Origin: Diphasiastrum complanatum
Lineage: Eukaryota > Streptophyta > Lycopodiopsida > Lycopodiales > Lycopodiaceae
Length of the DNA: 64,000 bases
Assembly (NCBI GenBank): GCA_029204225.1
Contig: MU832102.1
Location: 1 to 64,000 of the forward strand
Reading direction: 5' to 3'
The position numbers and the translations under genes were made by a program. The notes under the pieces are model-generated. The model did not search any database and was not told the origin of the DNA. It saw nothing but the letters and a program-made list of their open reading frames with translations. Of this stretch, positions 1 through 10,858 are shown in pieces. Position 1 is the stretch's first letter; every line of letters starts with the position of its first letter.

Positions 1-430
1 CATCAAATTGTTCCTGGTTGGACTCCCTAAAAGTATCCGCCGAGAACTGAAACCAGTTGATCTTTATAGTCAACTTAAGAATGTCATGATTGATGCCATT
101 CGCGAAGAAGACGAGGGTCCGATGAAGACTTTGATTACCACGACAAGCAATCCAAACTCCCCAAACGTCTTCACAACCAGAAGATTGAGAATACAGCCCC
201 CAAACTTGGCAGAAAGCTCAACAAACGTGGAGCTGATTTCCAAAACGCTATGAAAAATATTGTTGATAAATCTTTTTTAGCAAGAGAAAATGTCTGGTGT
301 CCTATTTGTTCACAGAATCACACTGCTAATGAGTGTCCCCCATTGAAAACCCATTCCCCATTAGCACCCAGACCTATGTCTCCTCATTACCGCCCCTTCA
401 CTCCACAGCAGTCCATGCCACTACCATGAG
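1..430 (+). pseudogene. Ty3/Gypsy gag fragment with CCHC zinc knuckle
   Basis: The frame from about position 8 encodes the C-terminal part of a Gypsy gag. The segment SQLKNVMIDAIREEDEG is close to DQLKDVMTDAIREEDEG at 28460-28515, so both come from one family. Right after EEDEG the frame shifts by one missing base relative to the 28 kb copy, and similarity continues in the next frame. That frame runs into a zinc knuckle near 297-340 (CPICSQNHTANEC, a CX2CX3HX4C variant) and a proline-rich linker ending at a stop near 428. The N-terminal part lies outside the window. Gag would form the element's particle, but this copy is broken. Confidence 0.75.
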
Positions 431-1550
431 TTTATCAACCACGACCAACTGCACTCAATCAGTTCCAAGATCACACAACAACATTATCTTGTGCACCGCC
501 ATTATCACCATACTCCATCAGATATTATCTACCCGTGCGGCCAACACAAATTATCTTCACAAGCAATTTTGTGCAACAAAGCACAATTCAAATGTGAGAA
601 AAAATCACTACTCATAAGACACAAGCCAGAGACCACTCACACAAGCTTCCAAGCAGTATTTTTTCATGAGTGGACTCCCAAGAAACAACATACATGTTGG
701 AAAAAAGCAATTAAGGGACTTCACAACAAATGTTCTATTTGGAAACCAATGGAGCCATTATCTAGCTGCCATATTATACAACAAAAGATCCACCTTCCCA
801 ACAAGATGGAATGTTCACAAAAACCACAACCACCTTCAATAAGTAGTTGGTTTTACATAAACAATACAAAATCCACGCTTTTCCAGCCGTATATCCATGC
901 CCACTACTTCAACAAGCTCAAAAGTTGCAATGACGAAGAAATCTCGAATCCATCAGTGAATGGAATTATAGATACACAACCCCAAGGACAAATGTCATTT
1001 TCAACGGCAAACAATGATGACTCTTTGGAAAATTGTACATTGAGCATTGCTTATGAACATGTATAAAAAGACACACAAGATCCTTATCATCCCTTGTCCA
1101 CACCCTTTCCTTCCTCCATGTTCCACCATATAATTAATCTTGAAGCTTTACCTTACTTTTCTCATCCATGCTTCAAGACCTCATTCCCACCCGATTGACA
1201 TTTTGAACTTGCTCTAGTTCTCACTCGAAGCACTTCGTGGAGCAGACAAGTCTACAACATCTGCAGCATACAAATGATGTCAATTCAAAACTCCTACCGA
1301 GCCAAGACAAGCATATTATCAAAAGGACCTTGGAGACTTTTCACAAAACAACAAGTGGTGTTTTCACAATTAAAGAAATCGACAAGTTATTTTATGCAAA
1401 AATAAATAAAAATGGCGATCGTTCAAGCATCTATTCCCAACAATCCTTCATGGAGCTCTCAACGGTACAATTGGCCTCAAAGAAGCTGCAATCAAAATTC
1501 TGCCAACGTCATGTCTTCAAGAGACACAGCAAAGCCCTAGTTTAGTTAAA
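431..1550 (+). other. Unassigned segment, possible decayed Gypsy linker
   Basis: Two open frames lie here (491-1066, 191 aa; 1237-1545, 102 aa), rich in His, Gln, Asn, Thr and Ser, with no domain I recognise. The first frame continues the proline/glutamine-rich tone of the gag linker, so this may be degenerate Gypsy internal sequence. I see no protease, RT or splice pattern and do not call a gene. Confidence 0.3.
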
Positions 1551-2401
1551 TCGCTTGTCAGTTGGGTAAGCCTTCACGTAAGAAAACTCTTAATCACTCC
1601 TTCAATTCAACCTCTTACTCTAGTAGTTGTTGCGGTAATTGATTGACTGTCTATCAACTTATTCATGTTTTACTGTATATATACACATGGTAATTAATGA
1701 TTTTATTAGGAGTATTCAAGATTTGAGTTGTGAAACTAAGGAATTATTGTGTACAATAGTATAACGAACTGTGACATAGTCAATGATAGACGAGGCAGTT
1801 AGCGATCCCATTTCAAGTGGGAACTTGACATTCGATAGTTCATTCACTGCCGATAGTTCGATGGTGAACTCTGACATTGTCTATCGACAATTTGTTGACT
1901 GTTGATAGATCAAATATAGTTGGCGATACTTAGATGTCGATGGTTGTTCAAGCTCTGCTTCAACTATACGTCTATCAGACTGTTCTGGAGAGTGTATATT
2001 TACATAGTTCATGGGAACTCCAGAGATGAATTCAGGTGAGTAGGAATAGGATTAAACTCTAACACTTACCAATAATCTTTTCGTTAATGGCATAGACAAA
2101 GCAAAACACAATCCAAATTTCCTCTGTATCTTTGCAAATGCTTTACATTAAATTACAAATAAACTGAACAGTATACCATCCAAGGATTTCGTAGGTAAAA
2201 AAGAACTACCTTATTTACTTTGTATATATAATGATGCCCACAAAGGATCTTTCAGATGGCACAAATGCCCATGACTGCTATTTCAGCACATTGGCTATGT
2301 TCCTAACATGAGCTCTTAGTATTTGCATCCATCCCTAATGGAAGGAGCAAGCCTTAAAGCAAACACGTACAAGAGTATCCTAAATGTTGGATACCACTTT
2401 T
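1551..2401. other. Non-coding stretch before a Gypsy LTR
   Basis: No supported coding sequence. Between 1640 and 1960 short variants of a 'ctatcaact/gttgatag' motif recur in both orientations, which gives local inverted-repeat character. I cannot assign it to an element. Confidence 0.3.
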
Positions 2402-2790
2402 TGTTATGTTCCATGTCCAAGTATGAGGGATTCATCGGAATAATTACTGCATGGATAGCCGTTACTCCAATGTATAAGGTTATTAGTTATGCCTCGTCAT
2501 TCCGGGCTATGCTATTAATGTAATCAATAATCTTATGAGGGCCCAGACCTGTAATTGGACATAGGAGCATTGCATGGTGTTTGACTGCTATAATGCAAGA
2601 ATAAAAGGTCAATAGCTTATATTAGGATTGCATGGGATCGTAAGAAAAATATTCTCTCCTCTTGGGAGAGAATATATACTATGGAAACTCTCCCATCTCC
2701 CCATTGAATTTTCTGATTCTATGAGCCAGGATCCCCTTTTCTCTTGGGGGTGAAGTGGCTGGTCAATTGAACTTTCATTCACCGAGATTT
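2402..2790 (+). repeat. 5' LTR of the Gypsy element
   Basis: It aligns with 4301-4690 over most of its length, including the shared blocks 'cctcgtcattccgggct', 'gagggcccagacctgtaatt' and 'gagagaatatatactatgg'. It lacks about 20 bp present in the right copy near 4640. The 3' border is not sharp because the sequence that should hold the primer-binding site is absent. Many substitutions and small indels suggest an old insertion. Confidence 0.75.
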
Positions 2791-3015
2791 CCACTGATCT
2801 ATATCATTCACTAAGAGGAGAGTGTAAATCAAATTCTCATTCTGGTCGCATCTAGAGGATGGTTAAGATTGAAAAAAATGAGGAATAGAGATGAACTCAC
2901 AAGGGTCTCAGGTTTCTAAGAAAGATAAGAAAATAGTGGAATAGTTTTCTATCCTAGGTGGTTTACTATTTCGGAATGGAAAAGTTTGTGTACCAGCGGA
3001 GGATGATATAAAAAA

Positions 3016-3942
3016 ATGATTCTTTATGAGTGTCATGATGTTCCCTGTGTAGGTCATCCAGGTATACACAAGGCTTTGGACTTGGTTAGAAGAGAGTTTT
3101 ATTGGCCAAAACTCAAGCCATTTGTCGAGTCTTATGTGGTTAAGTGTAAACCTTGCCAGTTAGCCAAAGTTGAATGCTTAAAGGCTGGAGGTTTGTTACA
3201 TCTCCTAGATATCCCTTTGAAATGATGAAAAAGTATATCTATGGATTTTGTAGTTGGACTTCCAAGGACGCAATGTCAGAATGATTCTATTTGGGTTGTA
3301 GTGGATAGGTCAACTACGTTAGCTACGTTCATACCAGTTAAGTCAACTGCTAAGGCTTTGGATTTAGCCCAGATTTTTGTGGAAAGATTATTCAGAATTT
3401 ATGGATTGCCGAGTGGTATAGGTAGTGATAGAGATCCTAAGTTTACATGTCACTTTTGGTCAACTGTATTCCATAAGGTAGAAATATCGCTTAGTTTTAG
3501 TTCTACTGAACATCCTGAATCATATGGCCAGACTGAGAGAACTAATCAGACTATGGAGGATATGTTGAAAACATATGTGTCTCATAGGCAATCTCAGTAG
3601 GAAGATTATGTTCCTTTGATTGAGTTTGCTTACAATAGTAGAAAACATTATGCTACAGGTTATAGTCTGTTTATGCTGATGTATGGTTTTCAGCCTAGAT
3701 CTCCGATAAATGTGGAGACGAAGTCTGTTAAGATCCAAAAAGTTGTTGATTTCTTGCACAATATGCATGAAATGTTGCGAGTGGCACATGATTGTATCCA
3801 TAGTGCTCAGGACATAGCTAAGCATTATGCCGATCTTAAGAGGTTTCTCAGAGATTTTAAAGTTGATGACTGGGTATCTCTTAGAATACCAAACGATTCT
3901 AAGACTATACGTACGGGGAAGCATAATAAGTTGTCTACCTGA
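3016..3942 (+). pseudogene. Gypsy integrase (H2C2 zinc finger and DDE core), broken
   Basis: Three consecutive open stretches (3016-3225, 3241-3600, 3616-3942) read as one integrase in the same frame. The first carries the HHCC finger (VGHPGIHKALDLV, then CKPCQ). The second opens with MDFVVGLPRTQ and holds the core acidic residues in GSDRDPKF and HPESYGQTERTNQ. The third continues with EFAYN and ends in a KVDDW-type C-terminal stretch. In-frame stops near 3223 and 3598 break the protein. The enzyme would have inserted element cDNA into the genome; this copy cannot make it whole. Confidence 0.85.
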
Positions 3943-4287
3943 TATTTTGTGGACCATTTCAGATTACAAGAAAAATTGGTTCTTTAGCTTACAAACTTGA
4001 TCTCTAGGACAAGTCTACCGCCACCTAGTGTTTCATGTAAGCCAATTGAAATTATATTTACATGAAGGTGAGGTAATTGGTTCGAAGGAGAATCTTACCC
4101 ATTTGGAGGACTTATCACTTAGTGTACCTTTGGAACCTGAAAGATTACTCATAACCATATTTAAATAATTGAGAAATTGTTCTATCTCTGAGTGCTTGAT
4201 TAGGTAGAGGGGTCGGATTCATGGAAAAAGACTGAAAGCATAAAGAAGAAATTCTCTAGTTTTCGCATTTGAAGACATAAGTGGTTC

Positions 4288-4300
4288 AAGGGGGGAAGAA
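4288..4300 (+). promoter_or_regulatory. Polypurine tract of the Gypsy element
   Basis: An all-purine run (aaggggggaagaa) abuts the TG that opens the right LTR at 4301. In LTR elements this RNase H-resistant site primes plus-strand DNA synthesis. Confidence 0.75.
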
Positions 4301-4720
4301 TGTTATGTCCATGTCCAGTATGAGGGATTCAAAATAATTCCTAACATGGATAGCCACTTACCCTAGTGTATAAGGTTATTAGATATGCCTCGTCATTCCG
4401 GGCTTGTCCAATAATGTAATTAATAATCTTATGAGGGCCCAGACCTGTAATTGGACATAGGAGCACTTGCATGGTGTTTGACAGCTATAATGCAAGAATA
4501 GGAGGTCAATAGCTTATATTAGGGTTGCATGGGATCCTAAGAGGAATATTCTATCCTCTTGGGAGAGAATATATACTATGGAAACTCGCCCATCTCCCCA
4601 TTGGATTTTTTGATTCTATGAGCCAGGATCTCCTCCTCTCTTGTATTCATTCACCTCGGCTTGGGGGTGAAATGGTTATTGACTAGCCATTTCTTGTTGG
4701 TTGGGTGGTTTTGCTCCACA
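4301..4720 (+). repeat. 3' LTR of the Gypsy element
   Basis: Starts TGTTATGT directly after the polypurine tract and matches the left LTR through about 4690. A CA that could end the LTR lies at 4719-4720, but this end is inferred. Confidence 0.7.
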
Positions 4721-5600
4721 GGTGTCCTTTTGGTTTGCGTGTGACAAGATTATTGAAGATCTTCACTTGGCAATCGTTATAACTTTATATGTGATTTGTC
4801 CTTCGATTTTTAACTCAACATTCCTAATGATATACACAATATGTGGGCTACTGGTATGTCTAAATTTTATGAAAATATACCCTTGGGTGAGCCTGATGGT
4901 TTAAAAACTATCATGAGCAAATTGATTTGTTCGGTCTTCAAACAAGTTAAAAATACTCAACTTCAATACAAATGGTTATTTGAAGGAAAGTATTCAAATG
5001 GTCTTGGTCTAAAAAAATTTTCTAATGAATGGAAACTCATAAGTTTGGATGATATCAATGTATTGAATTCATTTTTTATGGATTGTTATTCTACATATTT
5101 GAAGATCTTTGTCGGAGCTGAAATTTAAATCAATTTTCGTCTAATTTGGTTAAGATTTGGTAAAGTTATGGATATTCTTGTGTAATAGATTTATTCTTGG
5201 TTTTTTTTGGAAGAGGCACTCTTTTCATTTTTGAAATTTTGTTGCAATTATGATTTTTTTTTCTTCAAATTCTTCATTTGGAAAGGCTCACAAGTTTATC
5301 TACTATATATATTTTTTAGAAAACCTTTTTTTTAAAAAAATTCAAAAAATAAAAAATTTCAATATCATTTTCAAGCGCAGGTGGACTTTTTTTTAAAACG
5401 TTCAACTACCCTATTTGAGCTTGAAACTGATATAAGGTGCCCAGGAAAAAGAAATATTTTTTTTTAATATCAATTTTGAGCGCATTTGCTTTACTACACT
5501 TGTTCTAATAGTCTCTTTGTGCTTGAATCCAATATCAATTGTACAAAAATCACAAGTTTTCTACCTATTTTTTATTTTGTCTATTTACGAATACAAACTA
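4721..5600. other. Unassigned AT-rich stretch
   Basis: Overlapping open frames at 4701-4904 and 4841-5128 resemble no family I know. From about 5200 to 5600 the sequence is T- and A-rich with homopolymer runs and no coding signal. Confidence 0.3.
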
Positions 5601-6612
5601 TTGATGCAATGGGAGGAAGGAAAAAGCAATCAACATATTGCTAGCTTTCAGCCCTCTGCCTGACGAAGATGTTCGCGAACATGAAAGTCAAGAGACATGA
5701 AGCACGAAAGATTCGCGAACACTTGACGAGAAGACACGAACACAAAAGATTCGCGAATGAGAATCTTTTGCGGTCGAGCACGAGAAAGTTAGACGACGGA
5801 AACGAAACCAATGACGCAAGATGAAAAATGTCACAAAAGACTTTCTGCCCTCACGCTCCAAAGAGTACCAACAAAGATCATGCAAGTACCCAAAAGTACA
5901 GATATCTGATTTGATGGCATGACGTTAGCATATACACTCTAGGTCATGGCTAATCTGCCACTCTTGTAATGTCATGATTAGTTGTAGATGTTTAGTCACT
6001 CTAATCTTAAAAGTTACATAGAACGACTATATACTTGCTGGATGATACTTGATACATGATGACAGAACACACATACAATATTGTAGTAGTCTGATGCTAG
6101 TAAGCAATCATGACGAAATACAAACAAGAAGTCCGCTTGCATGCGAGACAAGTTCTGTGATCAGGATCCATATAGATTCACAAGTCCGCTAGTAAGCGAG
6201 ACATCTATTCGTGAGAGAACTATATTTCTCTCATGCCAACGCACTTCGTGGATCTGCATGCAATGCTTGAAGAATAAAAAAAATTCAATAGATGATCTTG
6301 TAGCCATTGAGCATTGTCTTCTTTTATGTTTTGTATGATCTCGAATGCAAATGTGTCTGTTGTTATTCGTGTGTCTGATTCTACCATTCATTTCGATTCT
6401 GTACATTGGTTGAATTTGTTGAATGTTGCATTAATTTATAAATGTAGATCAGCAGTACCTGACTACATTCTAGAGGACTGTAGGAGTGATTCAGCTAGCA
6501 GTGTCCAGCGATCACATCTGAACTCCATCCGAATTCGCGTTCAATCGCGGTTGCTTCGCTTTCGCGACAGTTTCGCGACCGCGAAAGATTTACTGTGAAC
6601 CATTTCTCTTCA
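5600..6612 (+). repeat. Putative LTR of a Copia element
   Basis: The right end is set by the primer-binding site at 6614. The segment holds repeated 'ttcgcgaa/gcgaccgcgaaag' motifs, and 6530-6612 resembles the sequence before the related gag copy at 20894. No matching 3' LTR is seen, so the left border near 5600 is a guess. Confidence 0.45.
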
Positions 6613-6613
6613 G

Positions 6614-6625
6614 TGGTATCAGAGC
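6614..6625 (+). promoter_or_regulatory. Primer-binding site (tRNA-iMet) of a Copia element
   Basis: TGGTATCAGAGC is the standard plant Copia primer-binding site, complementary to the 3' end of initiator tRNA-Met. It lies one base after a CA that could end the LTR, about 105 bp before the gag start codon. Confidence 0.85.
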
Positions 6626-6730
6626 AGTGCCTATCTTGTCATAATCTGACATAGCCAAAGAAGCTATCAGATTTAGGAGGCCAAGCATTCAGACAAACAA
6701 CCATCAACAAGAAAACAAAATTCAGAAGCA

Positions 6731-7650
6731 ATGGCTTCAATCAGCAGCATGCAGGGCAAGATCTACACAATTCTTGATTCTTCAGGATCTAACTTTCTAG
6801 CCTGGAAAGTTAAGACATCACTCATACTCAAGGGTGAAGGTTTATTCCCTTGGGTGGATGCCACAAAAGAGATGCCTACAACATCAGGCAAGGGGCTACG
6901 CGAGTGGAGGGAGAAAAACGACAAGGCCGTAGCCTTGCTATCATATTCCATCGAAGATAGTCTCACACTTCACCTGGCTACACTCTCCAAAGCTAAGGAG
7001 ATGTGGAATGCGTTGCTCACCAGATTTCAGACGAAATCAAGAAGTCAAATCATGATGCTGGAAGATCAGCTGACGAATCTACAGTGGAATGGAAAAGACC
7101 TCACCTCTTTTGTGAGAAAGATGATGGATCTGTTTCTATCACTACATAACTCTGGAGTAGAGAATGTAGTGTCAGTTGAGAAGTAGCTCACGTACCTGTT
7201 GAGAGCCTTACCCAGATCGTTCTAGACAACGAGAACCCTGTTATGGACCTTGAAAAGGCGATTGTCGAGATTCGATTGTCGATTGTCGAAAAGGCGCTTG
7301 TCGAGATTCAAGAGGAAGTCGAGGCCATAGAACACCTTGATCACAAGGATGGTTCTAACTAGGCCCTCTAGGCAACAAAGAAAAATCCAAGAAAGAATTT
7401 AAGCCTAAGAGGGAGTCAAATCAGAGGCAAGATCGTGATCAACAAGCATAGGGGGCCAGCAAAGACAGCTGGAAGACCAAAGGGAGGTAGAAGCAGCAAG
7501 GTGCAGACAAGAAGACTTGCGTGAGATGCAGAAGAGACAGACATACAATAGATACCTGCTGGCTCAATCCCAAGATTGAGTGTATCCATTGCCACAAGAA
7601 GGGTCATGCAGCCATGGATTGCCGCCTGAACCCGAGGAACAAATCAGTGC
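6731..7650 (+). pseudogene. Copia gag (UBN2-like) with degenerate zinc knuckle
   Basis: The first 151 codons form an open gag N-terminus starting MASISSMQGKIYTILD, with the typical FLAWKVKTSLILKGEG and KAKEMWNALLTRFQTKS blocks. A TAG at about 7184 ends it; similarity then continues in other frames. Short 'ttgtcgag' repeats clutter 7250-7315. A knuckle-like CIHCHKKGHAAMDC follows in the frame of 7521-7841. Gag coats the element RNA; this copy is broken. It shares family with the fragment at 21007. Confidence 0.8.
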
Positions 7651-7846
7651 AAAATAGACAGGAGAACAACAACAGTTCATCCTATGTCGAGGAGCCCAAG
7701 AGCTCGAAGATGGACGAAGAAAGAACGAACACAAACTGTTCGATTGCCTACATCTGTGAAGATGTGTGTGCAGTGACAACATCTAACACACATGAGGTGA
7801 TCCTACAAGCATTCACATACTCATTTGGATCTAGTTTATAGATACC

Positions 7847-8340
7847 TCAAAATCTAGATCCTAATGCAAGTATCTCATCATTCTTTTTGATAGTGCAAGT
7901 ATCAACATTGAATTTTACATCAAGGCCATTATCAAGCAATTGGCCAACACTAATTTGATTCTTAGTAAGCTTAGGTACATAAAGAACTTTAGAGAGAGAA
8001 ATAACTTTAGAGGATGAAAGCTTCAAGGGAATGTTCCCTATGCCTTCAATAGGACATTCAAAATCATCTGCAGTGTATATTGATTTCTTGACTCCATCAT
8101 AAGGTGCAATAGAAGAGAAAGAGTCCTTGGAGCTACACATATGTGAAGAGGCTCCACTATCAATATACCATAGGCCGTCCTTCTTGAAAGGAGTAGATGA
8201 GAAACTAGAGACCATAAGAGATCCCTCTCCATTACTTGCAATAGTGTCTTCCTTCTCATTGGTAATGTTGGCTTGCTTGAGTTGATTCTTCTTCTTGAAT
8301 CAATTGGTAGCATAATGGCCTTTCTTGCCACAATAAAAGC
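7847..8340 (-). pseudogene. Reversed Copia gag-protease fragment inside another Copia
   Basis: On the minus strand this reads zinc knuckle then aspartic protease. The knuckle at about 8296-8336 is CFYCGKKGHYATN followed by a TGA where the last Cys codon belongs, so the fourth zinc ligand has become a stop. Downstream comes LWYIDSGASSHMCSSKDSF with the catalytic Asp-Ser-Gly, and LYVPKLTKNQISVGQLLDNG. It is close to the protease of the 56335-57762 ORF (WWIDSGASSHMSCEKDFF). It sits between the knuckle and the protease/pre-integrase part of the plus-strand Copia, so it is an insertion or a local rearrangement. Confidence 0.8.
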
Positions 8341-8394
8341 ACAGGCGCCACCTCACACTTTGTGACATCAAGATGAATAATGTCTGATTTCAGA

Positions 8395-8919
8395 AGTGCA
8401 GATCCTTCAAGATTCATAGTTCTTGGAGATGGATCTAGACATCAAGTGAACGGTATTGGTTCACTATGGCTCAACACCAACGGCAGAGACAGATGACTCA
8501 AAGACGTTCTGTTCGTGCCTACTCTGCAACAAGACTTGCTTTCTGTAGCAAGGATAGCAGATGCAGGGATGCGTGTGACATTTTTTGGCAAAGCATGCAA
8601 CGTGATTGACGCCAATACCAGTACTTTGATCGCTCAAGGCAGAAGGAAAGAAAACCTATATCATCTGAAGGTACGCCTACCTGCAGATCAGGTGCATCAG
8701 ACTCATGATGACTTGCCAGACACTTTGTGGCACAGAAGACTATGCCACATGAACTCAATGGAACTTTACCAAGCAAGCCATTATGGAGCGATAACAGGGG
8801 TCAGCATCTCAAATGCAACCAGTTCGACCACCTATGATGCATGTTTGAAGGGCAAGATGTCATGCACTCCATTCATCAAAGACTCCTATGAAACGAATGT
8901 GATGCATGAGTTCTTGTGA
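8395..8919 (+). pseudogene. Copia protease C-terminus and GAG-pre-integrase
   Basis: The plus-strand Copia resumes here. VLGDGSRHQVNGIGSLWLN is typical of the region after the protease active site. Then a stop near 8494 and FVPTLQQDLLSVARIADAG. The pre-integrase block LWHRRLCHMNSMELYQ (His-His, then a Cys in CLKGKM) is clear at 8730-8865. The DSG active site itself is absent, apparently displaced by the reversed insert at 7847-8340. No integrase core follows, so the element is cut short near 8919. Confidence 0.8.
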
Positions 8920-10013
8920 TCTCAAAATGGGGTCCTTCAGTGATTGCCTCGTTGACAACTTCGTTGTCTCAACTGGCCTTTGCATTGTTCAATTGTATTT
9001 TAGTATTTGTAGCAATTGAATTGTCCTTAGAATCCTCCACATTGACTTCATTATCCACGGCTAAATTTTGGTCTCCTTGCATTGACATTGTACTTGCATT
9101 TGGAATTTCTTTGCTCGATTTGAATTGGGAATTACATTGATGTTGCCAATTCTATGCACACTTTATAACATTGCATAAATATTGATTGGTTGTTGTATGA
9201 ATACGTTGAGAGGACGCAAATGGAGGAAGAGAGAAAAAAATACTTTGCGGAACAACTCTCCTTTTATTATGGGCTGCTACAAGCAAGAACAGTCTAAAAC
9301 GTTGTAGTTGCCAAAATAGACTCACAGATCAAGCGTTCTCACTTATAGGATCAGGAATTAATTCATACCCAAATGAAAATGAGTACAGTCCACTGAAGAG
9401 ATTGGAAGATGTGTGGTATTACTGTAAATTGGTTTTCAGCATGAAATTCAATTCCAAACGTAAAATGATAACGTAGTGTAATAATGTAAGTTTGGATTAT
9501 TCTCCTACTAATCGACTAATCGACATTTTAATCTTGATCTAACTTTTATCCAGACATGTAGATTTTTTTTGTGTTTTTACACAATCTGCATAACTACTCA
9601 GAAACGGCTCATAGTGTCGGCATTTTTGGGATTTTCACCTTCGGGATTTTTCTCTTACTTCGGCTTTTTCGCAAAATGCCAGATGCCTCACATGTTAAGG
9701 AAATGTCGTTGGAGAAGACCTTCGTATTTTTTGCATGCCAGTTTACGTTCATTTCTGCAGACAAATTGTTTACGACCAAAGCCACCAACTTGTATTAATT
9801 CATCAAGCAAGTAATTTCTAAGAAGTCTTAACTGGATGGATGCCAGCACATCACAGCCAACTGGATGACTTATTTGACAGTCTAATTGCTTAGTACAAAT
9901 AGGTGTTCATATTCCTACATCAAAAGCATGAAGATCAATCATCGAGTATTGAATAGTTAGCGTCCTCTCTCTCAAGTCTGCGAGCTTCGACACTCTTGAG
10001 CATTCTAGCTCAC
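8920..10013. other. Unassigned; right part may be a split Copia LTR
   Basis: Open frames at 8916-9140 and 9569-9814 have no recognisable content. Sequence from about 9830 to 10013 leads straight to the left border of the LTR element at 10014. Since that element ends at 15298 and a Copia LTR end with primer-binding site lies at 15779, this stretch may be the left half of that Copia LTR. Confidence 0.35.
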
Positions 10014-10845
10014 TGTGAAAAATGTAAAAATAAGCTTGGTAGAGGCCAAAAACCTTGTATATAGATAAACACACATGTGTGGAGCCCGTTCCCACGTGTG
10101 AAACTAGTGTACTTGTCATGTACCATAATCATATAGGATGTACATATGATTTAATTCAAGTTCTAGTGGCTAAAAAGCCCAAAAACTAGTTTTCTAGACA
10201 TATGACACATGACATCAATCTATTGATTGCATGAGCCACATCCTTTGGTTGGGTGTCATATCCCATGTGTAGAGGACAGCTCACACATGTGGAATAAGCT
10301 GAAGTAGGTGAATTTTGAGTTCTAGAAGATTTCCAAGTAGATCTCCATATAGAAAGAAAATAGACCAAAAATGCTCAAAATAGAAGGTTTTGTCCAAATG
10401 TCAGTTTTGCATGATTAATCATCATATGACAAAGCACCTTCACACATGTGAGATCAGAGGGATGATCAGTACCACGAGCTCCCACTTATTGTATATATAG
10501 AGCCACATTTGGCCATAATCATTGTGTGACACCAATCTTGATTTTGGAAGCAATTTTGAGTGATTCTCTCCATTTGTCTACATTTGTTTTGATTGTTTTG
10601 AGGTTCTATCAATGTGTACTTGATTTTCAGGTTGGAGTCCGTACTCAGACAGTGTTTCACATGTGTGAAGCCAGAAAGTACACCTACCTTCAATTAATGA
10701 TTGTTCTTGTTAGAATTTTGTGTCTAGAATTGATCTAGATTGATCTGAATCTCAAGTAGATTGATAGAACAAGTAATCTGACAACCAATCCCTCTTGAGG
10801 ATCAGATTAGGATCCACTCTTGGTCCTTTTCGTACTTTTTGCACA
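10014..10845 (+). repeat. 5' LTR (832 bp)
   Basis: Border set by TG at 10014 and by CA at 10844-10845, directly before the primer-binding site. A TATA-like TATATATAG lies at 10492-10500. Short palindromes with CACATGTG or CACGTG cores recur at 10072, 10093, 10284, 10443 and 10658. Confidence 0.9.
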
Positions 10846-10858
10846 TGGTATCAGAGCC
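10846..10858 (+). promoter_or_regulatory. Primer-binding site (tRNA-iMet)
   Basis: TGGTATCAGAGCC begins at the first base after the LTR, the classical arrangement in plant LTR elements. Confidence 0.9.

Larger units (their letters stand above)
2402..4720 (+). mobile_element. Internally deleted Ty3/Gypsy LTR retrotransposon
   Basis: Two copies of a long terminal repeat starting TGTTATGT lie in the same orientation at 2402 and 4301 and flank an integrase remnant at 3016-3942. A purine tract ends at 4300, directly before the right LTR, as expected for the plus-strand priming site. Gag, protease, RT and RNase H are missing, and no tRNA primer site is recognisable after the left LTR, so a large 5' internal deletion is inferred. 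Integrase being the last domain before the 3' LTR fits Gypsy order, not Copia. A possible 5-bp target duplication (ctttt at 2397-2401 and 4727-4731) is weak because the right LTR end is uncertain. Confidence 0.8.

Noticed and set aside
491-1066. 191-aa open frame as a gene
   Set aside because: Biased composition, no domain, overlaps another frame, and follows Gypsy gag. Kept only as an unassigned segment.
2397-4731. ctttt target-site duplication of the Gypsy element
   Set aside because: The right copy lies seven bases after the only CA that could end the LTR, and T-rich pentamers are common here.
4701-5128. Overlapping open frames after the Gypsy LTR
   Set aside because: No similarity to any family I know, no start context and no splice pattern.
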